64,000 bases of DNA, from assembly GCA_947624785.1 (NCBI GenBank), contig CANQLV010000001.1:186001-250000 (forward strand). The letters run 5' to 3'. The DNA comes from Akkermansia muciniphila (GTDB lineage Bacteria; Verrucomicrobiota; Verrucomicrobiia; Verrucomicrobiales; Akkermansiaceae). A program made the position numbers and the translations under genes. Each line of letters starts with the position of its first letter. The first letter of the stretch is position 1. Shown here one piece after another: positions 1 through 9,427 of this stretch. The notes under the pieces were generated by a model. That model ran no database searches and was not told where the DNA came from. It worked only from the letters and a program-made list of their open reading frames with translations.

Positions 1-1
1 G

Positions 2-667
2 GCCGTCCTTCTGGCGGCGGGATTTTGCATCATGGAACTGGGGCAGTCCTACAAGAAAACGGTCAGGAACCGCACCACGTTCTGGCTGGGAGTCGCCTGC
101 CTGTTCAGCCTGGTTCCGGACCTGGCCGCCATGCTGGCGGATGAACCGCAAAAGAGCTGGACGTGGATGCTTCCCCTGCATTTCTGTTCCGTCATGCAGG
201 TGCTCTGCGCCCTGAGCCTGTGGATTCCCTCCCGCCTGCTGCGCTCCGTAGTGTATTACTGCGTGCTGTGCGCCACCCTGCAGGGGCTGCTCACCCCATC
301 CGTGGCCCACGATTTCCCGTCGTGGACGTACTTCGCCTTTTTCCTGTCCCACGGCGTAACGGTCATCACGGCCCTTTACCTGCCGCTCGCCTTGGAATGG
401 AAACCGGCGCGGTGGGATTTTCTGTGGGCCCTTCTGCTGGCGAACGTATATCTGGCCGCCGTCCACCCCGTCAACATGCTCCTGGAAACCAATTACGGGT
501 TCACCGTGGCTACGCCAGCGGGCGGCTCCGTGCTGGACCTGTTCGGTCTGTGGCCCTGGTACCTGCTTTGGATGCAGATTCCGGCGCTCGTGCTGATGTA
601 CCTGCTCACGCTCCCCTTCCGCCATTATCCCAGGGGACGCACGGGCAGCTCCCTGTTCCATCATTGA
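2..667 (+). CDS. TIGR02206/YwaF-like integral membrane protein (5'-truncated by window)
   Basis: The reading frame is open from base 2, so the true start lies before the window. The first in-frame ATG at 32 falls just after a hydrophobic stretch (AVLLAAGFCI) that is probably the end of an earlier membrane helix. About 222 residues are visible, with five to six further hydrophobic segments, among them one around HFCSVMQVLCALSLW and one around SHGVTVITALYLPLAL. The conserved-looking His in HFCS and SHG and the overall layout recall the TIGR02206/YwaF (TMEM164-like) family of inner-membrane proteins, whose function is unknown. The protein ends in a short basic, Ser-rich cytoplasmic tail. The family assignment comes from memory of its pattern and is moderately secure; that it is a polytopic membrane protein is clear. 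Confidence 0.7.
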   Translation, partial: AVLLAAGFCIMELGQSYKKTVRNRTTFWLGVACLFSLVPDLAAMLADEPQKSWTWMLPLHFCSVMQVLCALSLWIPSRLLRSVVYYCVLCATLQGLLTPSVAHDFPSWTYFAFFLSHGVTVITALYLPLALEWKPARWDFLWALLLANVYLAAVHPVNMLLETNYGFTVATPAGGSVLDLFGLWPWYLLWMQIPALVLMYLLTLPFRHYPRGRTGSSLFHH

Positions 668-769
668 GAAAGGCCGCGCCATCCGCGGCAGGCCGTTCAT
701 GACGGAACTACTGCGAAAGAGGAAGGGCGCGGACTGCCGGTTCCGGCAAGGAGAGCCGGGACGAGCCTT

Positions 770-2179
770 TTATTGGACAACCGGCTTGAGGATGCCGATG
801 TAGGTGTCCGACGTTCCGGTTCCGCGATAGATGGAATCTATCCTGATCTTGATGGTGTGCACAGGCTGCCTGTAGTACGGCGGCACGACGATCTGGGGCG
901 TCCAGTCATCCCGCAGCGTAGCGTCAAAGGTGTAATTCCCGTTCAGCGTCACCTGGATGACTTTGGGGCGGCTGAACATGGAATAGGCAATGTTCGGGTG
1001 CCGCCGCGCTTCCGTATCCCTTTCCGGATTGGTCACCGGGGAAATGCCGGTTTCCAGCATGATGCCCAGCAGCCGTCCCGGTTTCCTGAGCTTTATTTCC
1101 AGGGTTTCACCCTGGCCGTCTCCGGAGACGCCTTCCGCCCAATAGCCGGTGCCGTTCTTCAGGTTATCCGGGGAACATGGGGCTCCGTAGGGATCCTTTT
1201 CCAGAGTAGAGCTGGCCGTCACATCATACTGGTCCGTCAGGGTTCCCTTTTCACCGCGGATGGTGACCTGGCCGTCCTTGTCCAGCACCCAGCCCGGGCC
1301 GGGCGTCAGCACCACGGAGGAAGCGTAGGGCCTGCCGTCCGCTCCCAGCAGGGACCAGGTATAAACGCCCTTGGGAGTCGTCACAATGGATTTGGAATCT
1401 GCTGACGGGTCCAGCTTGACGGATTGGTTGGTCATCTCCGAGCTGTATACATTCACCACCGCCCTGGGGGTGCCCCCCGTCCAGGTCATCACCGGAGAGG
1501 CGAGCAGCGTCAGACGGGGTTCCCCCATGTTGACCTTCGGTTCCGGCGTAATGGCAATATCCTGCGTATAAGGCACGGAAAACTGGAAGGCAAGCACATG
1601 GGTCCCCGCCTTGTTGGGAACCTGGGCCACCAGCCAGTGGGTGATTCCGGCAACGGGGGACATGGTGGGAGCATCCGCCTGAAGATGACGCCCCTCCACC
1701 AGGGAGGAATCACATTTCAAATCGTCCACGGACGTCACGACGTCCTGCACCGCCTTCGTGAAGGGAAGGTTGCGTATGGGTTCCGGCTTTGCGGCATTGG
1801 CCTGTTCATCCGGCGGAGCGTACTGGAACGGCACGCCCACGGAGATGGTCTTCCCTTTGACGCCTTTGGGGATGTCCAGCGCGCAGGTGTAAATCAGAAA
1901 GGCCTGGTGCTGTTTCAGGGCCACGGTAACGTCCAAGGCGTTCAGCCGGATTCCGTCCGCCTGCGTCAAATCCATGGGGACCGGCAAGCCGGGCACCGGA
2001 GCAATGCATTGAAAGGAGACGTTCTGCGACCGGGGCTGCGGGGCTTTTTCTGCGGCGCTCCGTTCCTCATGCCGGGGGTCTGCGGCCATGACCGGCATGC
2101 AGCACACGGCGCCGGTCAACCAGATCAGGGTAGCCAATCTCATGACCGTTAAAATAACGTCTTGCAGCCTGTTCATCAA
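770..2179 (-). CDS. Exported protein with C-terminal discoidin/NADase-type glycan-binding-like domain
   Basis: A 469-residue protein with an N-terminal signal peptide (hydrophobic run MRLATLIWLTGAVCCMPVM, cleavage likely near MAADP). Residues about 35-320 contain alternating beta-type sequence that I do not recognise. The last 150 residues (from about CSPDNLKNGTGYWAEG) have the look of a galactose-binding/discoidin fold: a short Asp/Asn-rich opening, an aromatic WAEGVSG segment, GETLEIKLRKPG, and a closing strand KIRIDSIYRGTGTSDTYIGI. This resembles the NADase-type glycan-binding domain found on exported bacterial proteins. It is transcribed alone and convergent with the preceding gene. A role in binding glycans at the cell surface is inferred, not shown. 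No catalytic motif was seen. A second Met two codons in is an equally good start. Confidence 0.6.
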   Translation of the reverse strand: MMNRLQDVILTVMRLATLIWLTGAVCCMPVMAADPRHEERSAAEKAPQPRSQNVSFQCIAPVPGLPVPMDLTQADGIRLNALDVTVALKQHQAFLIYTCALDIPKGVKGKTISVGVPFQYAPPDEQANAAKPEPIRNLPFTKAVQDVVTSVDDLKCDSSLVEGRHLQADAPTMSPVAGITHWLVAQVPNKAGTHVLAFQFSVPYTQDIAITPEPKVNMGEPRLTLLASPVMTWTGGTPRAVVNVYSSEMTNQSVKLDPSADSKSIVTTPKGVYTWSLLGADGRPYASSVVLTPGPGWVLDKDGQVTIRGEKGTLTDQYDVTASSTLEKDPYGAPCSPDNLKNGTGYWAEGVSGDGQGETLEIKLRKPGRLLGIMLETGISPVTNPERDTEARRHPNIAYSMFSRPKVIQVTLNGNYTFDATLRDDWTPQIVVPPYYRQPVHTIKIRIDSIYRGTGTSDTYIGILKPVVQ

Positions 2180-2859
2180 GGCTCATTTGAGGCAGATGGA
2201 AAAGCCTCTTTCCCAACCCGCTTCCTGCCTTAAAAAACAAGGGAGAAGCCATCTTTTAATCCGTCGCCGGCTGGCGTTCGTTTCAAGACCAGGAGTGTTG
2301 CCCCATGTTTTTTGAAAGAGCTTGTTGAGGCTTTTCCGGAACGACTTTTTGCCGGAAAGGGTGAAGAGCGGAGGTCCTTATGAAGGGGAGCGGAAGGTAA
2401 TCCGCTCCCAACTCCGGCATGGAACATCAGAGGGTTCCTCATGTTACTAATCAACACAGTTCATTCATTGATAAAAATCAAGAGGAGTTTTTACATAACT
2501 GGAAATACACGCTGCAATACCCATCCATCCGGCACCTTAACGCCTTCTTATTGCCGGGAGTTTCCCATGGAAAAGTCCCCTCCGGAAGGGGCGAATAACG
2601 TTCTGCAGGAAGGCGCCCGTCAAGCAAAAAAAATGGAGTGTCAGGCAGACAAAAAAAATTCACGCAAGACAGGAGCAAAATTTCTCGGAAACCGGGATAA
2701 AACACAATATATGGGATACATGAAAAAAGACTGTACAATATTTCCTTTTCATCGCGATTATTTTTCAGTAGATAATGCAAACGCTACGCGCCGCCCCAAC
2801 CCCGCGACGGAGCGCTGCCTCACGGGATTTCTCCCAAACGCTTTCTACTTCGCAAGCCA
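2180..2859. other. 680-bp intergenic region upstream of nrdJ
   Basis: No convincing gene lies here. Open frames on both strands (for example 2441-2863 plus and 2478-2780 minus) lack family resemblance or gene-like composition. The right half is AT-richer than the surroundings and holds the candidate NrdR boxes and a possible -10 element (GATAAT at 2771-2776) for nrdJ. No cobalamin riboswitch signature was recognised, although the downstream enzyme needs B12. Confidence 0.6.
2702..2748 (+). promoter_or_regulatory. Candidate paired NrdR boxes upstream of nrdJ
   Basis: Two CAATAT cores start at 2705 and 2736, exactly 31 bp apart. The first sits in ACACAATATATGGGAT (2702-2717), which matches most positions of the NrdR consensus acaCwAtATaTwGtgt. 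The second, GTACAATATTTCC from 2733, is weaker and matches mainly in its left half. NrdR boxes in ribonucleotide reductase promoters typically occur in pairs about three helical turns apart, so spacing and gene context support the call more than either site alone. Confidence 0.5.
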
Positions 2860-5800
2860 ATGACTATAGACAACTCGCAAACCATACTCAAACTGCGTAC
2901 AGGACAGGAAATCATCCTCCCCCAGAGGAAGGACCTGCTGGGCGGTCTGAAATTCACCAGAAGATTTTCCCACAATGAAGTCCATCCCTATGATGAAGTG
3001 GACTGGACCCGCCGCGACGTCCGCATCATGGATTGGAAGACCGGCAAGACCATTTACGAGCGCCTGGGCCTGGAAGCGCCCGCGCACTGGGACGACAACG
3101 CCGTCAAGATCACGGCGGACAAGTACCTTTTCGGCAGTGAACCGGGGTCCCTGGAATATGAAGACAGCTTCCGCAACATTTACGACCGCATTTCCAACAC
3201 CTATACCGTATGGGGCTGGGAGGAAGGCTACTTCGCCACGCTGGAGGACGCGGAGATTTTCAACGAGGAAATCAAGGCCATGCTGGTGCAGCAGATTTGG
3301 GCGCCGAATTCTCCCGTATGGTTCAACATCGGCCACTGGGAACAGTGGCGCTGGGGCCGCCCGGACCTGCGGGAAAATTATACCGGCCACGGCAACAAGG
3401 CCTATCATACCAAGGGGACCAAGAACAACCTGAAGACCTTCACGGTACAGTCCACGTATGAATATCCCCAGTGCTCCGCCTGTTTCCTGACGGAAGTGGG
3501 GGACAGCATGGAAGACATCCTGGACCACCTCACCACGGAAGGCCGCATCTTCGCGTCCGGTTCCGGCGTGGGCATCAACCTTTCCACCCTCCGGTCCTCC
3601 AGGGAGCCCATCAGCGGCAAGGGCCGCTCTTCCGGCCCCATTTCCTTTGACCGCGGCTGGGACCGCATGGCCGGAGCCATCAAGTCCGGCGGCAAGACGC
3701 GCCGCGCCGCGCGCATGGTGCTGATGTTCAGCGACCACCCGGACATTTTCGAGTTCATCAGCACGAAGAACCGCCAGGAAGACATCGCCAAGGTGATCCT
3801 GCGCGAGCACAACGTGCATGTGGAACTCAAGCAGATTGCGGAAACCAAGCTGGTGGCCGGCACCCCTGCGGAAAAAGCCGCCGCGCGCCTCATTCTTTCC
3901 CTGCCCCTGGCTACGCGGAACAGCTTTGACCCGCACATGGACGCCCTGCTGTACGGGGAAACGCTCTCCCACCAGAACGCGAACCATTCCGTCTCCCTGA
4001 AGGGGGATTTCTGGCAGGCCCTCGCCAACAACGGCAATACCTACACGCGCTGGGTCACGAACCCCGCCCACATTGAACAGACCTTCCGGGCCCAGGAGCT
4101 GCTTGAAGCCATGGCCAAGTCCATCTGGGACAACGGAGAACCCGGCGTGCACAACAACGATGTGATCAACCTGTGGAACCCCGTTAAATCCATCGGCTCC
4201 ATCACTACCTCCAACCCCTGCTCCGAATACGTCTTCCTGAACAACACGAGCTGCAACCTTTCCTCCTTCAACGCCTACCGCTTCCTGACGAAGGGTGAGG
4301 ACGGCAAGCCCGTCTTTGACGCGGACGCCCTGACCCACGCCGCGCGCCTGGCGATGGTCTGCGCGGACCTGAACGTGGAACGCGGCGGCTTCCCGATTGA
4401 AGAGATCGCGGAAGGCACCTACAAGTACCGCACCACGGGCATCGGCTTCGCCAACGTGGGCGGCTCCCTGATGGCCCTGGGCGTTCCGTACGATTCAGAC
4501 GAAGGCCGCTGGATTGCCTCCCAGCTTTGCAGCGCCCTGACGGCGGCCTGCTGGACGGCCTCCGCGGAGATGGGCGCGGAACTGGGTTCCTACGTGGAAT
4601 ACCCCGCCAGCAAGAAGGACCTGCTGGCCGTGCTCCGGCTGCATAACGCAGCCCAGAAACTGGCGACCGCCCTGCCCTCCCAGAAGGATTCCAAGACTCT
4701 GGACGACCTGATTGAAAACATCATCGCCAATGCCGGCGGAGTGCTGCCGGAAGCGCAGGGGCTGACCGCCTCCTACGCCCTGCACGCCTACCTCAAGAGC
4801 TTCAAGGCTCCCACCCTGATGAACAAGGAGCGCATCGCCCCCGCCGCCAAGCTGGCGGAAGCCGCCTCCGAGATGTGGGCCAAGGTCGCCAAGGCCACGG
4901 CGCACCGCAACGCCTTTGTCTCCGTGATGGCCCCCACGGGCACCATCTCCGCCCCGCTGGGCTGCTACGATGAAGGCACCACCTCCATTGAACCGGATTA
5001 CACGCTGGTGAAATGGAAGCAGCTTGCGGGCGGAGGCTCCCTGAAAATGTTTAACCGCCTGGCCCTGGAAGGCCTGCGCTCCCTGGGTTATGCGGAAGAC
5101 TTCGTCAATGAAGCCGCCTTGGAAGTGGCCGGCCTGGACGGCCTGATTTCCGCGTTCCAGGGGAATATGGACGCCGTCGTGAACCAGCTCATCGTGGACC
5201 CCTGCAACGACCAGGCCGGACCCGTGCGCCTCGCGTGGCGCCGCCTGCTCTCAGGCACGGAATCCCGCAGCGAGATTCAGGAAAAGGTGGCCTATATCAC
5301 CAACCCGGCCAACATGTCCGTGCTGACGGCGGATGAACTGACCGTCATTAATGGCTCCGCCCACATTGAGTCCATCCCGTGGCTGGACAAGAAGGACCTG
5401 CCGGTCTTTGACTGCGCCGCCACCAACGGCAACGGCATCCGCGCCATCTCCCCCGCTGGCCACGTGCTGATGCTGGGCGCCCTCCAGCCCTTCATTTCCG
5501 GCGCGTGCTCCAAGACGGTGAACATGCCCGTCTCCGCCACCGTGCAGGAAGTCTACGACTCCCTCATCATGTCCCATGAGCTGGGCGTGAAGTGCATCGC
5601 CATTTTCCGCGCCGGCTCCAAGGCGAACGCCGTTTACGTGGTGGACACGCCGGAAACCCGCATGTTCAAGGCCAACCACGTCTGGGAACAACTGGTGAAC
5701 GCCGGATCGGACGCCATTGACGAGATCATCGCGGAAGCCTCCAAGCCGCGCCAGCGCAAGCTGCCCGGCCGCCGCCTGGGCCAGACCGTGAAGTTCTCCG

Positions 5801-6405
5801 TGGGCGGCCAGCTGACGGGCTACCTGACGGTGGGCGTGTATGCGGACGGCACCTGCGGGGAAGTCTTCGGACGCCTGGGCCAGGTAGGCTCCTTCGCCTC
5901 CGGCATGTTTGAGGCGTACTGCAAGCTGCTCTCCACGGCCCTCCAGTTCGGCGTGCCGCTCAAGGAAGTGGTCAAGGGCTTCCGCAATTACTCCTTTGAA
6001 CCCTCCGGCTTCTGCCGCGTGGGGGACGATACGGAGGCGGACACCTGCACGGAAATCCGCTCCTGCGCCTCCGTGGTAGACCTGATCGCCAAGATTCTTG
6101 CGTGGCTCTTCCCGGAAAGCAACGGCTACCGCCTGCGGGACGTGTTTTCCATCCCGAGCGTCAGCCTGCCCGGTCAGGCCCCGGACACCACGGTAAGCGT
6201 GCTGCCTCCCCGCATCATCACCGCCCCGGTTCACCTTGAAACCCCGGCTCTGCCGGAGGTTCCCGCCTCCGGAAAAGTTCCGGAAGGCACCATGCTCAAC
6301 GGTGCCTCCCTCTGCCCGCAGTGCCACTCCCTGGCCTACGTGCAGGACGGCAAGTGCAAGTCCTGCCGCTCCTGCGGCTACAAGGACGGCGGCTGCGGGG
6401 AATAA
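2860..6405 (+). CDS. nrdJ: Vitamin B12-dependent (class II) ribonucleotide reductase
   Basis: An 1181-residue adenosylcobalamin-dependent ribonucleoside reductase that makes deoxyribonucleotides with or without oxygen. Visible features are: an N-terminal segment with KFTRRFSHNEVHPYDEVDW typical of long NrdJ proteins; the cysteine region YPQCSACFLTEVGDSMEDIL near residue 205; NPCSEYVFLNNTSCNLSS near residue 454, the pattern around the radical-site cysteine; the APTGTIS loop; and a C-terminal Cys-rich tail (LCPQCHS...CKSCRSCGYKDGGCGE) acting as a redox or zinc-ribbon module. Length fits the approximately 1100-1200-residue subclass. It is monocistronic, ending at a strong hairpin (6441-6473). 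Candidate paired NrdR boxes upstream suggest repression by NrdR. The window holds no class I or class III reductase genes. The start at 2860 is reasonable; no Shine-Dalgarno is obvious. Confidence 0.95.
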   Translation: MTIDNSQTILKLRTGQEIILPQRKDLLGGLKFTRRFSHNEVHPYDEVDWTRRDVRIMDWKTGKTIYERLGLEAPAHWDDNAVKITADKYLFGSEPGSLEYEDSFRNIYDRISNTYTVWGWEEGYFATLEDAEIFNEEIKAMLVQQIWAPNSPVWFNIGHWEQWRWGRPDLRENYTGHGNKAYHTKGTKNNLKTFTVQSTYEYPQCSACFLTEVGDSMEDILDHLTTEGRIFASGSGVGINLSTLRSSREPISGKGRSSGPISFDRGWDRMAGAIKSGGKTRRAARMVLMFSDHPDIFEFISTKNRQEDIAKVILREHNVHVELKQIAETKLVAGTPAEKAAARLILSLPLATRNSFDPHMDALLYGETLSHQNANHSVSLKGDFWQALANNGNTYTRWVTNPAHIEQTFRAQELLEAMAKSIWDNGEPGVHNNDVINLWNPVKSIGSITTSNPCSEYVFLNNTSCNLSSFNAYRFLTKGEDGKPVFDADALTHAARLAMVCADLNVERGGFPIEEIAEGTYKYRTTGIGFANVGGSLMALGVPYDSDEGRWIASQLCSALTAACWTASAEMGAELGSYVEYPASKKDLLAVLRLHNAAQKLATALPSQKDSKTLDDLIENIIANAGGVLPEAQGLTASYALHAYLKSFKAPTLMNKERIAPAAKLAEAASEMWAKVAKATAHRNAFVSVMAPTGTISAPLGCYDEGTTSIEPDYTLVKWKQLAGGGSLKMFNRLALEGLRSLGYAEDFVNEAALEVAGLDGLISAFQGNMDAVVNQLIVDPCNDQAGPVRLAWRRLLSGTESRSEIQEKVAYITNPANMSVLTADELTVINGSAHIESIPWLDKKDLPVFDCAATNGNGIRAISPAGHVLMLGALQPFISGACSKTVNMPVSATVQEVYDSLIMSHELGVKCIAIFRAGSKANAVYVVDTPETRMFKANHVWEQLVNAGSDAIDEIIAEASKPRQRKLPGRRLGQTVKFSVGGQLTGYLTVGVYADGTCGEVFGRLGQVGSFASGMFEAYCKLLSTALQFGVPLKEVVKGFRNYSFEPSGFCRVGDDTEADTCTEIRSCASVVDLIAKILAWLFPESNGYRLRDVFSIPSVSLPGQAPDTTVSVLPPRIITAPVHLETPALPEVPASGKVPEGTMLNGASLCPQCHSLAYVQDGKCKSCRSCGYKDGGCGE

Positions 6406-6440
6406 GCGGTAAACGGATTATTCCCGCACCCATTCTTTCC

Positions 6441-6473
6441 AGGCGGAACCCGGCCAGCTTCCGGGTTCCGCCT
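6441..6473 (+). terminator. Hairpin terminator after nrdJ
   Basis: A perfect 13-bp stem (AGGCGGAACCCGG / CCGGGTTCCGCCT) with a 7-nt loop begins 35 bp after the nrdJ stop codon and is followed by TTGTTG. The U-tract is weak, but stem strength and position fit a terminator. Confidence 0.7.
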
Positions 6474-6604
6474 TGTTGATGCCGGAGAAGCGAATTTTCC
6501 CGGCTATGGGAAAGCCTGGAGCAGTACTGCGTGGCCGCTTTCCCGGCAGGCACCAATCATTTTCCCGCCGGCGGCGGCAACTCCAATTCACCAGAAGCAA
6601 TCAA

Positions 6605-7312
6605 ATGGCAATGTGGAACCCATGGCGCGGATGCCACCGGTACAGCGACGGATGCAAATTCTGTTATATTCACCAAGCCGGCAGACGGCGGGGGATGAAT
6701 ACGGACGAGATCGTGAAAACGGACACGTTCTACGCCCCCGTTCTGAAGAATAAAAAGGGAGATTACAGAATGAAACCCGGCCAGACCGTGTATCTGGGCT
6801 TCTCCACGGATTTTCTCATCCGGGAGGCTGACCCGTGGCGCGGCGAATGCTGGGACATGATCAGGGAACGCCCGGACCTGAACTTTATTTTCCTGACTAA
6901 AAGAATCGAACGGTTCATGGAATGCGTCCCCGGCGATTGGGGAGACGGCTACGACAACGTCACCGCAGGCTGTACGGTGGAGAACCAGGACAGGGCGAAT
7001 TTCAGGCTGCCCATCTTCAACAGGCTTCCCATCAAGCATAAAAACATCATCTGCCAGCCTCTTCTTGAGCAGGTGGACCTGACCCCGTATCTGCATCAGA
7101 TCAAACTGGTCGTCGTGGGCGGGGAATCCAACAGATATGCCAGGATCCTGGATTACGCATGGGTTTTATCCATCCGGGAACAATGCATCCGGAGCAGGGT
7201 CCGCTTCGAATTCAGGCAATGCGGGACAAATTTCCTCAAAGACGGGAAAATGTACCATCTTCACGTCAGGCAGCTATGCAGCCAGGCGAAAAAGGCCGGC
7301 ATCAACTGCTGA
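6605..7312 (+). CDS. DUF5131 (Gp37/Gp68-like), radical-SAM-like protein
   Basis: Starting at ATG 6605 gives a 235-residue protein opening MAMWNPWRGCHRYSDGCKFC. The WNPWxGC...S.GCxxCY start with clustered cysteines is the hallmark of DUF5131 (phage Gp37/Gp68) proteins, distantly related to radical SAM enzymes; the Cys cluster probably binds an iron-sulfur centre. Other family-like segments are LGFSTDFLIREADPWR, FIFLTKRIERF, NVTAGCTVENQ and VVVGGESN near the middle, followed by a C-terminal stretch REQC...FRQCG. The frame stays open upstream to 6473, but the translation there overlaps the nrdJ terminator and shows no family features. No physiological reaction is established. The gene sits alone between nrdJ and aroE. 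No Shine-Dalgarno is evident. Confidence 0.8.
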   Translation: MAMWNPWRGCHRYSDGCKFCYIHQAGRRRGMNTDEIVKTDTFYAPVLKNKKGDYRMKPGQTVYLGFSTDFLIREADPWRGECWDMIRERPDLNFIFLTKRIERFMECVPGDWGDGYDNVTAGCTVENQDRANFRLPIFNRLPIKHKNIICQPLLEQVDLTPYLHQIKLVVVGGESNRYARILDYAWVLSIREQCIRSRVRFEFRQCGTNFLKDGKMYHLHVRQLCSQAKKAGINC

Positions 7313-7476
7313 CCTGCCGCCGGCGCGCGGCAGAACAAACAGCGCCGCCCCCAGGCGTTCCGGGCCGCAGGGCAAAAAACGCCCGGAAGAAGGAATGAGC
7401 GGCGTTTGCCTTGAAATCCGGCTGATTTTCATTCATAGTACAGCGTGAACGCCTGAGCCCGTTCCTCTATCTTTCC

Positions 7477-8409
7477 ATGAAACCCTACTATACCCTGGCC
7501 GATCTCCTGGATGAAGAACATCCGTTTGATGCCGGGGAATCCGTTCCCGCCAGACTGGCCGTGATCGGCTTCCCCATCGCCCATTCCAAATCCCCCGCCA
7601 TGCAGCAGGCCGCGCTGGATGCCGCGGGCATCCGTGCGCGCTACATCCGCATTCAGGCCTCTCCGGAAGAATTCGCGGACGTGGTGCGCCTGCTCCGGGA
7701 GAAGGGATTCACCGGAGCCAACGTCACGGTGCCCCACAAGCAGGCCGCCTGCTCCCTGTGCCATGATACGGACGCCCTTTCCCGCGCTACCGGGTCCGTC
7801 AATACGCTCGTCTTTCAAAAGGACGGTTCCGTTTCCGGCTTCAATACGGACGGTCCGGGCTTTGCGCGCGCCATCCGGGAGGAATTTTCCGTGGACCTGC
7901 GCGATCTGAAGGTAGTGTTATTGGGCGCCTGCGGCGGCGCCGGGCTGGCTCTGGCGTATACCTGCGCCATGCAGCACTGCGAGCGGCTGACGCTGGCCGG
8001 AAGATCGGAAGAAAAGCTCCAGTCCCTCAAGGACAGGCTGAGTTCCTTCTTTATTGACGAACACAGGCTGGAAGGAGCTTCCGACCGCCTGGCGGCCCAC
8101 CTGAACAACACGCCGCGCTTCAATGCCGCCGTGGCGGAAGCGGACCTGATCGTGAACGCCACGTCCCTGGGCCTGAAGCCCACGGACCCCTCTCCCGTGC
8201 CGTCCGCCCTGTTCTCCGCCCACCACCTGGTGTATGATTTACAAACGCATGACGACGCTTTCCAGATGGAAGCCCGTTTCCAGGGGGCCAGGGTCTCCAA
8301 CGGCCTTTCCATGCTGGTTCACCAGGGGGCACTTTCCTTTGAACGCTGGTTCGGCATCAAGCCGGACATTTCCGCCATGCGCCAAGCCCTTGAACAAAAG
8401 CATGCCTGA
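7477..8409 (+). CDS. aroE: Shikimate dehydrogenase
   Basis: A 310-residue enzyme reducing 3-dehydroshikimate to shikimate with NADPH in the aromatic amino acid pathway. The substrate-binding half shows VIGFPIAHSKSP near residue 30, ANVTVPHK with the catalytic Lys at about 88, and GFNTDGPG with the catalytic Asp at about 125. The nucleotide-binding half has the GACGGAG loop near residue 150 and the NATSLGL segment. The C-terminus has NGLSMLVHQGALSFERWFG, the usual family ending. It is slightly longer than the E. coli enzyme because of about 25 extra N-terminal residues. The end overlaps the start of mutY by 8 bp, so the two are probably translationally coupled. Confidence 0.95.
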   Translation: MKPYYTLADLLDEEHPFDAGESVPARLAVIGFPIAHSKSPAMQQAALDAAGIRARYIRIQASPEEFADVVRLLREKGFTGANVTVPHKQAACSLCHDTDALSRATGSVNTLVFQKDGSVSGFNTDGPGFARAIREEFSVDLRDLKVVLLGACGGAGLALAYTCAMQHCERLTLAGRSEEKLQSLKDRLSSFFIDEHRLEGASDRLAAHLNNTPRFNAAVAEADLIVNATSLGLKPTDPSPVPSALFSAHHLVYDLQTHDDAFQMEARFQGARVSNGLSMLVHQGALSFERWFGIKPDISAMRQALEQKHA

Positions 8410-9427
8410 CACTACACCCTATTTTGACATCCGGGCCTTCCGGAACGCGCTGGTGGAGTGGTTCAGGCGCGAGGGGAAGGATTACCCGTGGCGGCGGACG
8501 ACGGACCCGTGGCACATCCTGGTTTCCGAGCTGATGCTGCAGCAGACTACCATTCCCACCGTTCTGGGAAGGTATGAGCGGTGGATGCGCCAGTTCCCTA
8601 CTCCGGGGCATCTGGCCGCCGTGGACGAGCAGACGGCCCTGCGCTCCTGGGAAGGGCTGGGTTATTACCGCCGCGTGCGCTCTCTCCAGGCCACTGCCAG
8701 GGAAATCGTCAATGAATTCGGCGGACGGTTCCCGGACACTCCGGAAGGGTTGAAGAAACTGCCGGGCATCGGTCCCTACACGTCGGGGGCCCTGCTTTCC
8801 TTCGCCTTCAACAAGGCAGCTCCCATCGTGGACGCCAACGTGGCGCGCGTGCTGGCCCGCGTGGACAATTATTCCGTGCCCGTGGATTCCACGGAAGGCC
8901 TGAAGTACCTGTGGACCCGCGCGGAAAATCTGGTGGATCCGGAACATGCCCGCGAATTCAATTCAGCCATCATGGAGCTGGGGCAAACCTATTGCAGGAT
9001 CAGCGCGCCGGACTGCCTGCTGTGCCCCGTCCGCTCCTTCTGCTCCACGGAACAGCCGGAAACGCTTCCCGTCAAGAATCCCAAACCGGAAGTCACGCGG
9101 GTGGAGCACCATGACATCCTCTACCTCCGCGGCAAATCCATCCTGCTGGCAAGATGCCCGGAAGGAAAGCGCCACGCAGGCATGTACCGTTTCCCCCAGC
9201 GGGAGGATGACCACACCCTTTCCCTGCCCCATGTGCTGAAACAGACCTACAGCGTCACCCGCTACAAGGTGACCCGCTACATCCACCATGTGACGGAATC
9301 CCCGGCCTTTCTGGAAGGGGAGGAACTGGTCCCCTTGGACAAGGTGCACGAGCTGCCCATGGCCTCCCCGGACCGCAAGGCTCTGAATTCCCCCGTCCTC
9401 GGCAAACTGCTGGACCATATCAGATGA
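8402..9427 (+). CDS. mutY: A/G-specific adenine DNA glycosylase
   Basis: A base-excision repair glycosylase that removes adenine opposite 8-oxoguanine. From the ATG at 8402, inside the end of aroE, it is 341 residues. The helix-hairpin-helix LPGIGPYTSGAL is followed by VDANVARV with the catalytic Asp at about 144. The general-acid Glu is in SELMLQQTT at about 43. The [4Fe-4S] cysteines are at about 198, 205, 208 and 214 (CX6CX2CX5C), matching the family. The C-terminal third is a NUDIX-like MutT-type domain used to recognise 8-oxoG. The frame is open back to 8234, but that extension only overlaps aroE. Its stop shares ATGA with aat. Confidence 0.95.
   Translation: MPDTTPYFDIRAFRNALVEWFRREGKDYPWRRTTDPWHILVSELMLQQTTIPTVLGRYERWMRQFPTPGHLAAVDEQTALRSWEGLGYYRRVRSLQATAREIVNEFGGRFPDTPEGLKKLPGIGPYTSGALLSFAFNKAAPIVDANVARVLARVDNYSVPVDSTEGLKYLWTRAENLVDPEHAREFNSAIMELGQTYCRISAPDCLLCPVRSFCSTEQPETLPVKNPKPEVTRVEHHDILYLRGKSILLARCPEGKRHAGMYRFPQREDDHTLSLPHVLKQTYSVTRYKVTRYIHHVTESPAFLEGEELVPLDKVHELPMASPDRKALNSPVLGKLLDHIR

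Noticed and set aside
2441..2863. 140-codon frame upstream of nrdJ
   Set aside because: Covers the NrdR-box region, no protein-like features, and overlaps the nrdJ start.
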